Shown: in pieces, positions 1 through 11,321 of the stretch
Layout of the letters: each line of letters opens with the position of its first letter
Numbering within the stretch: position 1 is the stretch's first letter
From: Rhytidiadelphus loreus
Lineage: Eukaryota > Streptophyta > Bryopsida > Hypnales > Hylocomiaceae
Direction: 5' to 3'
Length of the DNA stretch: 64,000 bases
Assembly: GCA_947034895.1 (NCBI GenBank)
Contig: OX344763.1
Span: forward strand, 83,161,093 to 83,225,092
Notes under the pieces: generated by a model
Seen by the model: the letters and a program-made list of their open reading frames with translations, nothing else
Told to the model about the DNA's origin: nothing
Databases searched by the model: none
Translations under genes and position numbers: made by a program

Positions 1-273
1 CCTACGATAGTCCATGACCATGAAATGCAGAGAAGTAGAGCTCTAAACCACTTGTGAACTCATCACTTCCTTTTGTATTCACCCATGTAGTTTTTTAATC
101 TTTTTCCGCGAAAACGGAAGCCGCCATCTTTTTCCATTACATGACCATTATGTGTCACCAACTACATTAGGTGTGTTAGACTACCCATGACAATCAAGGA
201 ATTCGGAATTGCCGTAATATGCCGCCATTTAGAATTACAAATTTATATTCCCATTTACATTCATATTCCGTCC

Positions 274-549
274 AGGGTATCTTACCTACTTCTACAGCCG
301 TGAAAAGTACCTTTGTCAATCGCCGCCATTCAATGCCATTATACCAAGGTTCATTACAAGAGTTATTAACTTAGTTAGGCCGCCTCTTGGATATAATAGC
401 ACACTATCCGAGGGTATGTGACCTACCTCTACAGCCGTTTAGAGTACCTCTGTCGATTGCCGCCTTTTACTGTCATTGTACCAAGGTTCCTTACAAGAGT
501 CATAAACCAAGTTAGGCCGCCTATTGGACATAATAGCACACTATCCAAG
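274..549. repeat. two-copy tandem repeat, 137-bp unit
   Basis: Two head-to-tail units start at 274 and 411, each opening with AGGGTAT and running through a shared 'CTACAGCCG' and 'TAATAGCACACTATCC' to the end. They differ by scattered substitutions. No coding signal is evident here. Bases 1-273 and 550-809 hold nothing I can name. Confidence 0.85.
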
Positions 550-2560
550 GTTGTCAGATTGTACTACACAGTGATGTCAAGTGAAAGTTTAATGTTGTAG
601 GTGCACCAAGTCGACTCTCACGCATGATATTATGACAACCATTGAAGATCCTTGCCGTTACCGTCGGACACAATATGCTATTCTATGCTTCATGGCAGTT
701 CCTTCAAAAAGTATAAGACGAAGCCATTCAAACTGAGGGCAGCCATTCGGATCTTCAGTTCTACTCTGCACCATAGTTGAGTGTTAGTTTCGGAGGAGTC
801 ATCTCACTCATGCTTAGAGAGAACGTTGATCAGCTCATTTGTAGTAAGTTGTTTACCGGGAGACGGAATAGGCGTAGATCACTCTACTTCTCATCTTTGA
901 GAGAATTGCGACGATCTAGGATGACCCGTGGGAAGAAGCTGATGTCGAAGACAACCAATTCCAACGCAGATGAGCTTCCCAAAGTCTTGCGATTCAATGT
1001 CGGGGGAACGAGCGAGGAGGACAATGCTGGCATTCAAAATTTTGATGCATTGCAAGAGATGTTGGAAGATACAACAACTTCAGAGCATCCAAGGGGACAG
1101 AGAGCCGATGGGAATGTAAGTTACAATCTTTGTACACCTTCTTTTGTTTTCTTTTGTATGACCAAATTCACTTTTTTTGCATTTGATCCCCAACTAAAGT
1201 GATCGCAGACATCTATTCTAGTGCTTCCGCAATTAGGCTCTCTTCTCACTTCCATCCTCAAAGAAACTCATTTGCAAATTTAAATTAAAAATTGCCTCAT
1301 CCTTTTTAGAAAGCTCGAGACTTAAGCCTTTTCCACATTATGTTGCTGTACATGTTCATAGAACCATCATCCTATTCTTCTAGTCTTATTCATTAAGTTT
1401 AATATGAAAAGTTATTGGAAACAAACTGAAATTATTTATTTTAATTATTTTTTTAGGATCCCCCAATTAATTCAGAATTACATTTTAAATTATTTTTTTC
1501 AGCCCCCCCCAATTCAGTTCAAAAAGAAAAGAATTTTTTTTATAATCAGAAGTACCCCCTCCCCTCTCCCTCACTGTACTTATCTAACCACAGTCTAATG
1601 CTCATTCATATGGGACTATGGGTATAAAGAACGTCATTTTGGGAAGCCTTTTTTTCCAAAAAAGGAGAAACCTAACAAATTTTAGCCAGTTTGAGATCGT
1701 TGTCCGTGTCCCAATGGCTTTGCACGGAGTTTCCCGCTCTGCTCTGTCATCTCCTCTCCGTTCCCCATCCCCTGCTCTGAGCAGCCATGTCATCTTCGTT
1801 CCCCATCCCCGCTCCGAGTTGCGTCTCAACTTCATTCCCCATCCTCCGCTCCGAGCTTCCATCTCATCGTCGTTCCGTTAATCAAGCTCAGCCTTGAATT
1901 CAGATTCTACCCCATCCCCTTCGCTGAGCAGCTAGATGAGCACCGAAATTTTTAAGCTCACCTGCTTATCCCTCTGCTGCTTATCCCTCGCGTGAATAAA
2001 GCACCGAAATTTTCAAAGTCAGCTGCTTATCCCTCACGTGGTATTGGCCTGCAGTTGGACGCAATGACGCGCACAACAAGAAGTCGCGCGCGTGAGGAGA
2101 CTAGCTCGTAGGCAGCTGAGGGAGTTCAAGGAAATGCGCGTCGTCGTTTCAAGGTAAGGGATTCAAATTCACTTTTTCAGCGCGGAATCATGACTTCAAT
2201 TTGCTGTTTTCTTTCTAGCACTCCAAGAGGAGAAAATTTGCACTTCAATTCGCGTCCAGGTTTTGAATCCAATCGCCTCTCCTCCTATTCACGAGAGAAA
2301 CGTCCGCAATCTAGGACTGGAGAGATCCAAAATGCAAAATGCAAATGGAGCTCAATACTAGCAGATGAAGCTCTTGCATTGTGAATCATGTCTTTGAGCG
2401 TAGGGTGCCAGCGTAGGGTCAACGGATCAAGGCCTCCCAAGTCAGTGCCTCGCAGTTGAAATTCTCTTCTTCCGGCTAGGCAGTAAGATTTCAAGTCCAA
2501 GTTTTGATTTTCAAGATCTCGTACGTAGCATTCAATGTCGAGTGAATTTCACCAAACCTC

Positions 2561-2630
2561 GGGGTCCTCCACATTTGCCCGAAGTGACCGTCGGGTCCGA
2601 CGGTAGATGAATGAGTACCTTAAGGACCCC
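2561..2630. repeat. 70-bp imperfect palindrome, MITE-like (copy 1)
   Basis: The ends are GGGGTCC (2561) and GGACCCC (to 2630), with a central dyad ACCGTCGGGTCCGACGGT at 2587-2604. It lies in the long intron of the first gene. Three other copies lie at 2947, 3321 and 7069. Confidence 0.6.
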
Positions 2631-2729
2631 CCCAAAATGAGTATGGTAGTTCATGCATCGACGTTGAAGTCGGTCAAGACGGACCGATATGTAGCTTTCA
2701 CTCTCGCAGCTGGCACTCCCTCCGAGCTC

Positions 2730-2870
2730 GCAGGGACTCGCAGCTCGCACTCACTTGCAGCTCGTAGTGACTCGCAGCTCGCACTCACTTGCAGCTCGCA
2801 GGGACTCGCAGCTCGCACTCACTTGCAGCTCGCAGGGACTCGCAGCTCGCACTCACTTGCAGCTCGCAGT
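2730..2870. repeat. 34-bp minisatellite, about four units
   Basis: The word CACTCACTTGCAGCTCG recurs at 2748, 2782, 2816 and 2850, an exact 34-bp period. Any open frame across it is an artefact of the repeat. It lies within the first gene's intron. Confidence 0.9.
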
Positions 2871-2946
2871 GACTGGAAGCTTGGGTCACACTCACACTTA
2901 GGTCGCAGCTCACGACACTAAAGTTCGGGTGATTTTTGTAAAACCT

Positions 2947-3018
2947 GGGGGTCCCCTTGAGTCTCCCGAAGTGATTGTCGGGTCCGACGGTGAGAGAACG
3001 TGATCCTGCAGGACCCCC
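2947..3018. repeat. 72-bp imperfect palindrome, MITE-like (copy 2)
   Basis: It has GGGGGTCC at the left, GGACCCCC at the right and a central dyad GTCGGGTCCGAC near 2977. The flank also resembles copy 1: 'TTCATGCATCGACGTT' occurs after both, so a longer direct duplication of about 120 bp contains the palindromes. Confidence 0.6.
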
Positions 3019-3320
3019 GAAGCACTTGCGAGTTTTGTTCATGCATCGACGTTCAAGTCCTGTTGAGGGCGAGTTCAGGTAGTTCAAGCATCGACATTCA
3101 GGTAGATCAAGCGACGTTGAAGACCAGTTGAGGGCGAATTCTGGTACTGTACGCATCGACGTTCAGGTCGATCAAGCGCGATTAGGTAGATTATGTGAGA
3201 TCTGTTAGATCAAGCAGCGACGTTGAGGGCGAGTTCTTGTAGTTCGGGAGCTTGTCTTTATCTTTTTTTTTTTCACTGAATTTAGATATTGTAGGCAACT
3301 TCTAGACTTTGTTGCGTTTT

Positions 3321-3392
3321 AGGGGTCCACTGATTTCTGACCAATTCATCGTCGGATCCGATGGTTGACTGGACCCAATCTGGCTGACCCCT
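3321..3392. repeat. 72-bp imperfect palindrome, MITE-like (copy 3)
   Basis: It has AGGGGTCC at the left, GACCCCT at the right and a central dyad ATCGTCGGATCCGATGGT at 3348-3365. It is more diverged than copies 1 and 2. Confidence 0.5.
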
Positions 3393-4161
3393 TCAAAATA
3401 CCCCTACCATGCACCCACATTCGTTAACAGTTGACAATTTAGGCGTCATTTTGTAACTTCTTGGAATTGCATTGAGTCTGGCTCTAGAACTTGCAAGAAT
3501 TTCCACTTGTATCATTGTCAGCAAGATGTGGACATGGATTCATGCATTTGATGGCGGTAATTTAACTTCAATAGCCACGGTTTGTATAGTCCTTGCTTCA
3601 AGCCGCTTTTTCTTTTTCAAAATCTTTTTATCTGAGAGAACAAGATTGTTGATGAAAATGTTAAATACTGATCCAAAGTCTATATTGAAAAACATTATGC
3701 AATGGCAGGAATGTTAATTAGCATGCAATATGTCCAATTTATTTAATTAATTAATGTTTCATAAAAGACAATGAAATCAATGTAATCCTAACTCAACAAA
3801 TGACTTTTTTTTTGTGGACTTTCACCTTGACTGAATAAGAGGCTCCTGACCGTCCTAGTGTCCTAATGATCGTCCAAGTAACCTTATGACCATCGTCTTT
3901 TGCCTTCTCCTTGATCGTCTTTCCTTGTCAACATGCATTATATTCTTTGACCTTGTTTTTGAAGGACTAGAACAATTGTTTATCTTGTTTGAAGTTGATT
4001 TTGGACTTAATTTTTGTTTTATCATAAAGCGAATTCATTGTTTTATCATAAAGCCAATTCATTCATAGAAATTCTTAATGTGCAAATGTGCCTCTTTGCT
4101 CTTGTCCAATTAGGATTATTTACTTGAACAACACTTTTTAAAATTCTTTCATTGGAAACAG
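3393..4161. other. rest of long intron, no gene seen
   Basis: AT-rich sequence with no recognisable coding family. It ends in the acceptor TTGGAAACAG. The other unassigned intron part, 1116-2560, has polypyrimidine runs and a GC-richer 1.7-2.2 kb stretch but no gene I can support. Confidence 0.5.
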
Positions 4162-4893
4162 GCAGGGCGTGGACGTAGTTCTTCAGTACCCATTGTGGAA
4201 CCCCATTATCTGCCAGGTGTTCATGGAGTGGGACCTTCTGAGCCATTTACTCCGGGAAATTCACCAAAGAAAATCTCTAGTGACGAAAAAGAAGATGAAA
4301 TTGAGAAAGAAGACGTGGTAAGTTTCTATGATGTCATGGATGCTGTAGACCGAGCAGTAGATGCCCTTGAGAGATCAGTAATGAGTCGAGTGAGTGACAC
4401 TGGGGCGCGCAGACGTCGTGAGCGATTGGAGAGGGTCATATTGATGGCTAGAAATAGGGATCCGATGAGACCATTTATGTCTCCTGAGAGTTCCGAAACT
4501 GAGTACAGCTCAAACAGTCAGGATTCCATCACTATAGACGGTCCAGAGATGGACTACTGAATGTGTGATTGTAGCCAAATTCAAGGTAGACAGGAGGTTG
4601 TCATCATTCACATAAGCTCTGACTCGGAGGTGGATGTTGACATTGACTGATCTTAATGACTTGGAGTTATTTTTTGCTCACAGTTATGTATCCACTTGCA
4701 TATCTAATACGTATATTTGTTTTATCTTCTTTCCGTGCTATTTTCAAATCACTAATGGTTAAATAATGCCATGTAATATCATTTAAAGTCCTTCACTTAT
4801 TCATCCAAATTCTTGTAGTATGTATTTCATATGGAAAACTTATTATGAACATGAAGATTAACACGGTTCATTTATCCTTTTTTGTACTACCAG

Positions 4894-7800
4894 ATGGATG
4901 CATCACCTTCCGTTTTGTCACAAGACGAAACTATCTTTGAGACCCAAGTCAACGATGACACCTTCCAACCGGACATTGGAGGCGAGGAGGACGAAGAGTT
5001 CGTAGAAGAGGATGTGGAAATAGATGTCTTGGAGCAAGATGATAAAGGCTTGGATGAGGATGACTTACAGTCATATCACAAGGTGGATTCAGTGAAGACC
5101 ATTGCATCTCTGAGGATGAAGCCCGACCATCTCTTTCGACTAAGGGTCCCACTCTGTCGAATGGTGACCATGCCTATGGTAAGGCCGACGCTTGCTTGTG
5201 ACCTGAAGTTGTTGGAGCAGGAGTTCAATACAGGGTACCGTGATGGAGCCGCAGTGTTTTATGTGACCACAACAAACGAAGCCGGAGAGAGTCTAGCATT
5301 CACTGAAGAGGAGATGGACGGATGGGATCCATTGTGGAAAAAGAGAAATGACATTTTCAACGCCGAGGTTGATGTCGTACAAGAGTTGAGATTTCTCAAG
5401 AATTTGAAGTTCTTTGTTTGTGACAGTAATCACAAGCTCCTTTCTTGGATGAGTTATATCACCAGGAAACACTCCAAAGATTGGGAGTGGCATTGTGCCG
5501 TGGACTCAATTGTTCTGGATACCAAAGGGAAGACAGAGTTGGTCATGCATGTAATGCATGACATCAACAAGTGAGTTTTTCATTTACTTTTTGTGAGTCA
5601 TTTCATTTACTTTTTTTACTCAAAGCGCTTACATTTTTTTTTGTATTTTTATTTAGAAATGTTTCCTTTGTAGATAAAACTTGAAATAATAATGTTTTTA
5701 TCAATTCCAAGTCCACAGAGGATTCCCATGTGAAAACAAACCTCGTCCATACTTTATATCACGTTCAGAAGTACGGCCTTCTTCCCATCGAGAGATTCAA
5801 TGAGATGCTAAGGCTGTTGGAGCTCAAACGGTGTGATATACCAAAATCAAGGAGGACTTGGTACTCTATGCCCCTGGAGGTCTTCACTACTTTCGTTTTT
5901 CGGGTGAGATACTGTTTGGATCAAAGTACTATAATTCAGTCTTGCTTCTACTTACGTATAGATATTCTAGTTTTTTTTTGACTACGTATTGAGTATTCTG
6001 TGTCGATTTTTTTTTTGCTTTTTATATGATCATTATTTTGATTTTCATTCTTATCATTGGTCTTTTGTAGCAAGAGATATCACAGGCAATGGATGCTGCA
6101 GTTTGAAAATACAATGAGACTTTACCAGAGAAGGAAAAGACTCCCCAGGGAGTTGCGCATGCCATGAGAGCAGGTGCAAATGAAAAGACTAGAAAATTGA
6201 ATGTGAAGATGATGAAATTGGTCATGGTGGCCAATCCTGCTCATTAGCTGGAATTCCTAGCTGAGGTATGTTTCATTCACACATTTTCATTGGATGTCAA
6301 TTATATTGGATGAAGTTCAAATTATAATTTGTATTGTGGCTGTTTATGAGGCAGGTGGAGAAACATTGGAGCGCTAATGAGGTCCTGGAGATGACCCTTG
6401 AAAAACTTCAAATGGTAGCTACTTGCAACACCACTCCTTTCCACAAGACCAAGTTTCTGAAGTGGTGGAACTCCTCAATGCCTACACGTGATGCTATACG
6501 ACTTCCACCGAGGCCCGTATCGGAGACACTACTGGGCCCTTTCTTAAACAGATGCGTGTGGTATGCTGGGGTAAGTGTTTCAAATGAAAATGAGTTGCAT
6601 TTGAGATCCTAAAAGTTTGGAATAAATAAAATCATGTACTCTATATATTCCAGTACCGCAATTTATATATATTGGAATGAACTAATTATCGGATTTTATA
6701 GATTGAAGACGCAGCCGTTGACTACTTCAACAAAACAGTGCAGCAAGACAACATCAATATTAACATGGCCACTCCACTGAAACCCGAGACATTGTCAGAC
6801 TATTTGGAAGGGTGGAGGAGAAAGATCTGGGATCAAGGCTTTATGGCTCACCTCAGAGGAACGAACTACTTCAAGAAAAATGACAATTTCATGACTTTTG
6901 AAGGTGGGAGGCAAGCAGTGCGAAGGGTTGTATTCCGGTATGTCTCAGTTTCTTCAAAAGTATTAGATTTTATAAGATGTGAGAATTGTGAATTATGCAA
7001 TATTTATATTTCTTGGAGATATATTTATTTTGAAAATAAATTAGGAATATAAAGGAGGTCAATAATTTGGGGGTCTTTCTGGTACCTCTAAGACCACTGT
7101 CGGATCCGATGGTGGTTAGAGTGGTACTTGGTGGACTCCTTCATTTTTTTGCCTCAAGGTCCTGAAATGAAATGTTTTTCCATCACAATTTTTTTAAGGG
7201 AATATTCTAAGTTTTGTGTTGATGTAGAACTGCATGATGTTTAAATGGAATTGAGGCCTCCTTGGTGCTTTGTTACTGGTCTGTAACGGACATTGTGTTC
7301 TCTTATTTGGCAGGTACTTCAAGTACGAGCTAGAGGCAAAAAACGCAATTCAGAAAAAAGACTTGCCTTTGTTCCTTTCAAATTTTCTGGATCGTAGTTC
7401 CGCGGATTGCATGTACACACCAAACCAGTTGCGGACATACACGACGGCTCACTTCAGTGGCGACGGATGGTACATTGATTGCCCTATTGCCTACACTCAT
7501 CCATCTGAGGTACAACTACGGTTGTCTTTGGAGGGAATTGGGACTTTTGATATGGAGGTGGACGAGTTTGCAGGGCTCGATGATAAGCAAAGGGAGAGGG
7601 CCATTGCAAGGAGGGATAACCTTGACAGGAAGAAAGCAGCTCGACTACAAGTTGCTCTGGAAAACAAAGAGAAGAAGGAGGCAGAGCGTGTGGCCAAGTT
7701 GGCGGAGAAGGAGAAAGAGAAGGAGAAGGAGAAGGAAGAGAAGGCGAAGGCAAAAGGGAAGAAAAAGCAAGATGATGGAGACAGCGTTTCGACATCACCA

Positions 7801-8536
7801 AAAGAGGATCAGAACACGCAGACGAAAGGTAGAGTTTATGTGGGGATGAAGAGGAAAGTTGTGTTGCCAGAGTTCTCAGAAGACGTTGTTACACAAGGTA
7901 TACAAGTGATTGAACTTGGTGACAATGACAATGTGACCTCGGAAGAGTTGGTGCTCAACGTCTCTATTGAAGAGGTTGTCGACAATGAGAAAACGCCCGG
8001 CTCCAATTGCTACACCGAAGTTATGGATTTTTTGAAGAAGGTAATGTACATGTTTTTGTAATTAATAATTTGGTTTTCAAAGTATATAGCTATTCCTTAC
8101 TCGTGACATGGACTTAACACCTGTCAATTTGTGTTTGCAGATGGTGAAAGGGAAGAAGAGGATGTTTGATGGAGTAGTCAATCGATGGCTGGGATTTGAC
8201 CTCATGCTCTTTGATTGCCAGGAGAATTTGCCAGTGCCGAATGTGTCGACTACACCTAATCACGTGCCTTACTGGAACTCGGATCGAGAGTACAACATGA
8301 TTAATGAAGCATTTTTCTTTGCAAAGGCCTTATTCGTTAATTTGAGACAAAATCAAGACTTTGAGAATTTGAAAAAGGAATGTGAATCATTGTTGAAATT
8401 ATAGTTGTTGAGCTCTACGATAAGTACTACCGGAATCAAAGGTTTGATTGAAAGATTATAACATGTCGCCCATAAAGACTTTGAGGAAGCGACTCCAAAT
8501 GCATTCATACATAAGAAGACGTGGAAATGCGAGTGA
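4894..8536 (+). pseudogene. seven-exon ParB-like / amino-methyltransferase-like gene, front half
   Basis: Exons are about 4894-5574, 5713-5903, 6071-6265, 6355-6570, 6702-6937, 7314-8040 and 8141-8536. All boundaries are GT-AG except the first intron, whose edges are ambiguous. Exon 1 has an acidic head and then VCDSNHKLLSWMSYI followed by WHCAVDSIVLD, which resembles the ParB-type 'GxHRxxAw' strand-turn. It continues as the conserved-looking NK-S-T-E-D-S-H-VKTNLVHTL. Exon 6 has a long Lys/Glu helix (about 7640-7770) and QVIELGDND. Exon 7 has FDLMLFDCQENLP, placed like motif IV (DPPY) of an amino-methyltransferase but degenerate. Lesions are TGA 6104, TAG 6245, TAG 8402 and TAA 8459. Past 8404 the frame still reads as protein (GIKGLIERLQ, FEEATPNAF) to a TGA at 8534. 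The back half of such a domain occurs at 26.0-27.3 kb. Function is inferred. Confidence 0.5.
7069..7140. repeat. 72-bp imperfect palindrome, MITE-like (copy 4), in an intron
   Basis: It has GGGGTC at the left, GGACTCC at the right and a central dyad ACTGTCGGATCCGATGGTGG at 7096-7115. It lies inside the intron at 6938-7313 of the ParB-like gene. Confidence 0.55.
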
Positions 8537-8934
8537 ATTTAAGTACATTCACATAGCTTTATTGGCGTAGTCCAAATGCACACGCTGTATGTAAGAGTCG
8601 CTTTCAATGTCCTCTAAACGAAATGAAACAGGAATCCAAAAGATTTCAAAGAACATATGCGAAGGCAGTCTAAAAAGATGTATACAACTAGTGTAACTCT
8701 TGTTCTCTGTAAAAAGCGCTATTAATAGTAAGTCTCAAAGATGAAAGTAAGATGTTCCATCTCTTTCCTAGATGATTTTCGCCACATATGATGCTATTAA
8801 TAGTAAGATAGTCGTAGAAGGTGAGGTGATTAAAAATTCACATCACCTCCGCAGGGCTGGCTATCAACTGTACAATTGCTATTGGCTCCATCCATTGCTT
8901 TGAACTTTGCTAGCCCTCTCATAATATCCTCACG
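8537..8934. other. spacer between convergent genes
   Basis: No gene was seen. The palindromic word CTATTAATAG occurs at 8720-8729 and 8794-8803, and once more at 25698-25707. This is the left zone in which a boundary of the inserted unit should lie. Confidence 0.4.
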
Positions 8935-9753
8935 TCAAGAACGAGAGAATGGCGTGATTGGAACGTCCACTATATCATGTAAGGGGTGCCATTGAATTCC
9001 ATTCACATGGCGCTTTGACTTCTCGATGCTTTGGGGGACCTCGAAAGCCGAAAGAGACCTCGACCCTCGAACAGGCGGCCTTGGTAGCGACGCATTCCCA
9101 TTTTCTACGACGGAATGTCCTATACGAGAACGCCGTTGTTCTCTACAAAGTTGCTGACGGAATACTATGCCACCCGACAAACACCGCCTAGGGCGGATGG
9201 AGTGTGAGGGACGAAGTCGTGTATCCTGAAGTTCAGATACAACAGCAGGAGCATCCGTCTTCAGTAAGTCCCTGTGTAAGTCAATTTCCAGCAGAGACGT
9301 GGACCTCAGCGCCAACAGCGTACTCACATCTGCACTAAGAGGAGAGGATAGAAAGCCATCCTCGCCTCGAGGAGAACCAGGTGCCTCCACAACGGAAAGG
9401 TTTAACTTTCGGCTCGTCGAACCATCCATCCGTTGATCAAGTGGCGAAGAGCATCCTCGACTCGAAGAAGCCCGTTTGAGTGGCGACGGAGAATACACGG
9501 GAGTCCTGCCTAGTCCGCGACTTGGAGGGCTATTCACGACCCTGTCCTCAATGTTTCCTTTGGAGTAGTCAATGGCGGCAGATGCCGCATCTATTGCAGA
9601 GCGCAGCATATACGGCTTGGAAAGCGGAGCGGTCCCGCAGCTTCCACTCACAGAAACGGACCCCCTGGAGATGGACTTTTCGGAGCCTGAAAGCAGACTT
9701 CTCGTCACTCTTTGTCTTTTCGGCAGATTAGAGAAGTCCCCAACCTGCTTCAA
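8935..9753 (-). CDS. Ser/Arg/Pro-rich protein segment, in frame with FCP1-like gene
   Basis: An open frame of 272 codons, ending in TGA at 8935-8937, is rich in Ser, Pro and Arg (SPSPLKRASSSRG and similar). No family is recognised. It is in the same frame as the FCP1-like gene upstream on this strand, with a TAG at 9754-9756 and a TAA at 9985-9987 between. The 9757-9984 stretch is open but hydrophobic and AT-rich and may be an intron or UTR. Two weak copies of the 19-bp dyad lie inside, at 9357-9375 (read as SPRGED) and 9452-9470. It could be a low-complexity tail of the phosphatase or a separate exon. Confidence 0.4.
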   Translation of the reverse strand: MKQVGDFSNLPKRQRVTRSLLSGSEKSISRGSVSVSGSCGTAPLSKPYMLRSAIDAASAAIDYSKGNIEDRVVNSPPSRGLGRTPVYSPSPLKRASSSRGCSSPLDQRMDGSTSRKLNLSVVEAPGSPRGEDGFLSSPLSADVSTLLALRSTSLLEIDLHRDLLKTDAPAVVSELQDTRLRPSHSIRPRRCLSGGIVFRQQLCREQRRSRIGHSVVENGNASLPRPPVRGSRSLSAFEVPQSIEKSKRHVNGIQWHPLHDIVDVPITPFSRS

Positions 9754-9984
9754 CTACAGATTCCACAAGCCTACGTTTAATACCATATCACGAGAAACGA
9801 ACAACTTCAAATCAGTGAAAACAGAGACGAACTGGTAGCCATTGACAGATATTTCCAGATAAGAAGACAGGAGAATCAAGTGTATCAAATAAAAATTCAA
9901 TATATTATTTACAAAAACGTCAAGATACAAAAGAAGGTCAACAAAGAGTATGAATCCTCGGAGACAACAAACCAACAAACAAAT

Positions 9985-10908
9985 TTACACAAGAACATAC
10001 TTCCTACGTCGCCCTTTCTCTACGACCACCCCTATCCCAGGCAGCTCAAATCGAGAACCCATCATCTTCGAGGACTCTCTCATTCCGCCAACGATTTGCT
10101 CTAGGCGATCGTCACCCGTCGACAGAGGGTTCCTTCCAATCCTATTCTCTTCGACGTATCGCTGCAACTGGCCAGGACCGCAATTTGCATCTAGACGACG
10201 GAGCCACGGCAGGAGCTGTCCCAAGAGCACGACGTCCCGTCGTTTCTCATGGCTCCACGTCTCTAAGAAAATGGCATTACCATACTCATTACAGACGCTC
10301 TTATCTGGAGAGTCGTCAATGAGAATGGTGTTGTCCGCCGTAAACAAAGTGGTCCCGCTAGTATTGTTAAACAATGTCTCGGACAGAACTTTCATACACA
10401 GCATTTTGGCCCACTGATGAAAGAACTGTCCGGGTGAGACCTCTATCTTCGTGCACTCTTCCTGTCCTAGGACAACGTAGGGCGGTCTGCACCCATTAAA
10501 TAGGTGTCTGGCGATTGGATCGGCATTACGTTTCAACATCGTGGTCCAAACCACGACGTTGTCCGTGATCGCCGAGACCTGTTAGAGGAATTCACCCAGG
10601 TCTTGCCGAGCGAATACCGCCTTGGGTCCAATCACGGTGGGATTCCGATGACACAGAACTTTCTCTTCAACTCGGTAGGGCCTAAATTTATCAGCATAAG
10701 ACTTCATGGCGGTCTGACACAGGATCCCGTTCAAGTCGAAGACTATGTTCAACCACTTCCTCCACGCTGGAGGCACTAACAAGGGCACATTCCTCGGCAC
10801 AATCTCTCTTCCGCACTCTGTCTCTACCTGATCATAGCACGACAACAAAGAAATGGGGTTACCTGTAACAATGCAGTAGAGGGAGAGCCAAAATTTGGTT
10901 GTTTGCAT
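9985..10908 (-). pseudogene. FCP1/NIF-like HAD phosphatase, one in-frame stop
   Basis: The family hydrolyses phosphoserine on proteins such as the RNA polymerase II tail, using an N-terminal DxDG(T/V) loop. Here WLNIVFDLNGILC supplies the nucleophile Asp with Asn at the second acidic place, as I recall for plant FCP1-like proteins. It is followed by DLGEFL, NVVVWTTMLKRNADPIA (motif II region) and TILIDDSPDKSVCN (motif III, the DD pair). These are in the expected order and spacing. One TAA (10582-10584) cuts the frame between DLGEFL and QVSAITDN, in the same frame on both sides with no frameshift; Gln would fit. The 5' limit is unsure: TTACAG|GTAACC near 10864 may be an intron acceptor. Finding it beside methyltransferase- and DUF7869-like genes suggests capture by a mobile unit. 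Confidence 0.65.
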
Positions 10909-11321
10909 TGAGTTTCGTTTAGCAACTGCGGTCGTTCGTTAGATAAAGCTTTCAATGGCACTGGATGTTGCACGCTATAGATTCTTTCGAGCTGAGAAAC
11001 CAAACATCGAAAGCAAAGTTTCATCAGATTGACGAACACTAGATGATTTGAAATTCGCATATTTTATTTACATACGTTATATAATACAGACGGAAAACGT
11101 TTTCTTTATCGGCCGATAAAACTGTATACTCAAAACTATGCTGCACTATACTACACCACGAGGCACAACAGACGGGGTCTCCGTCCGCGCCTAGAAATCA
11201 CGAAGTGGCCACACCATCCTGTCAGGCAGCATGAGTAGAAATGAGATTCAACACTACTCAGAGAATTGCAGGGAGCACCAACACCAGACAATCGTGACCG
11301 ATACACATTATTATCTTGGAC
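10909..11321. other. intergenic, no gene supported
   Basis: A short open frame exists on the minus strand (10824-11060) but has no recognisable motif. It may hold 5' exon sequence of the phosphatase. Confidence 0.35.

Larger units (their letters stand above)
810..4649 (+). pseudogene. two-exon gene of unknown function with a SUMO-interacting-like tail
   Basis: I do not recognise the family. Exon 1 ends at 1115 (AAT|GTAAG). Exon 2 begins after the acceptor at 4159-4161, and the phase is kept across a 3,046-bp intron. Exon 1 is basic and then acidic. Exon 2 has a Gly/Arg/Ser-rich start, an acidic K/E stretch, a helical segment (VMDAVDRAVDALERSV) and an Arg-rich patch. An in-frame TGA at 4558-4560 follows DGPEMDY. 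The same frame then runs on to a second TGA at 4647-4649 through VVIIHISSDSEVDVD, which has the hydrophobic core plus acidic run of a SUMO-interacting motif. The real stop may therefore be 4560 or 4649. The ATG at 810 is one choice; 921 is another. It lies just upstream of, and on the same strand as, the 4.9-kb gene. Confidence 0.4.

Noticed and set aside
9480..9838. Plus-strand open frames opposite the Ser/Arg-rich frame
   Set aside because: They are shadows of the minus-strand coding sequence.
9757..9984. Membrane-protein exon
   Set aside because: It is open for 75 codons and hydrophobic, but AT-rich sequence read this way gives Phe/Leu/Ile by composition. No flanking evidence supports coding.
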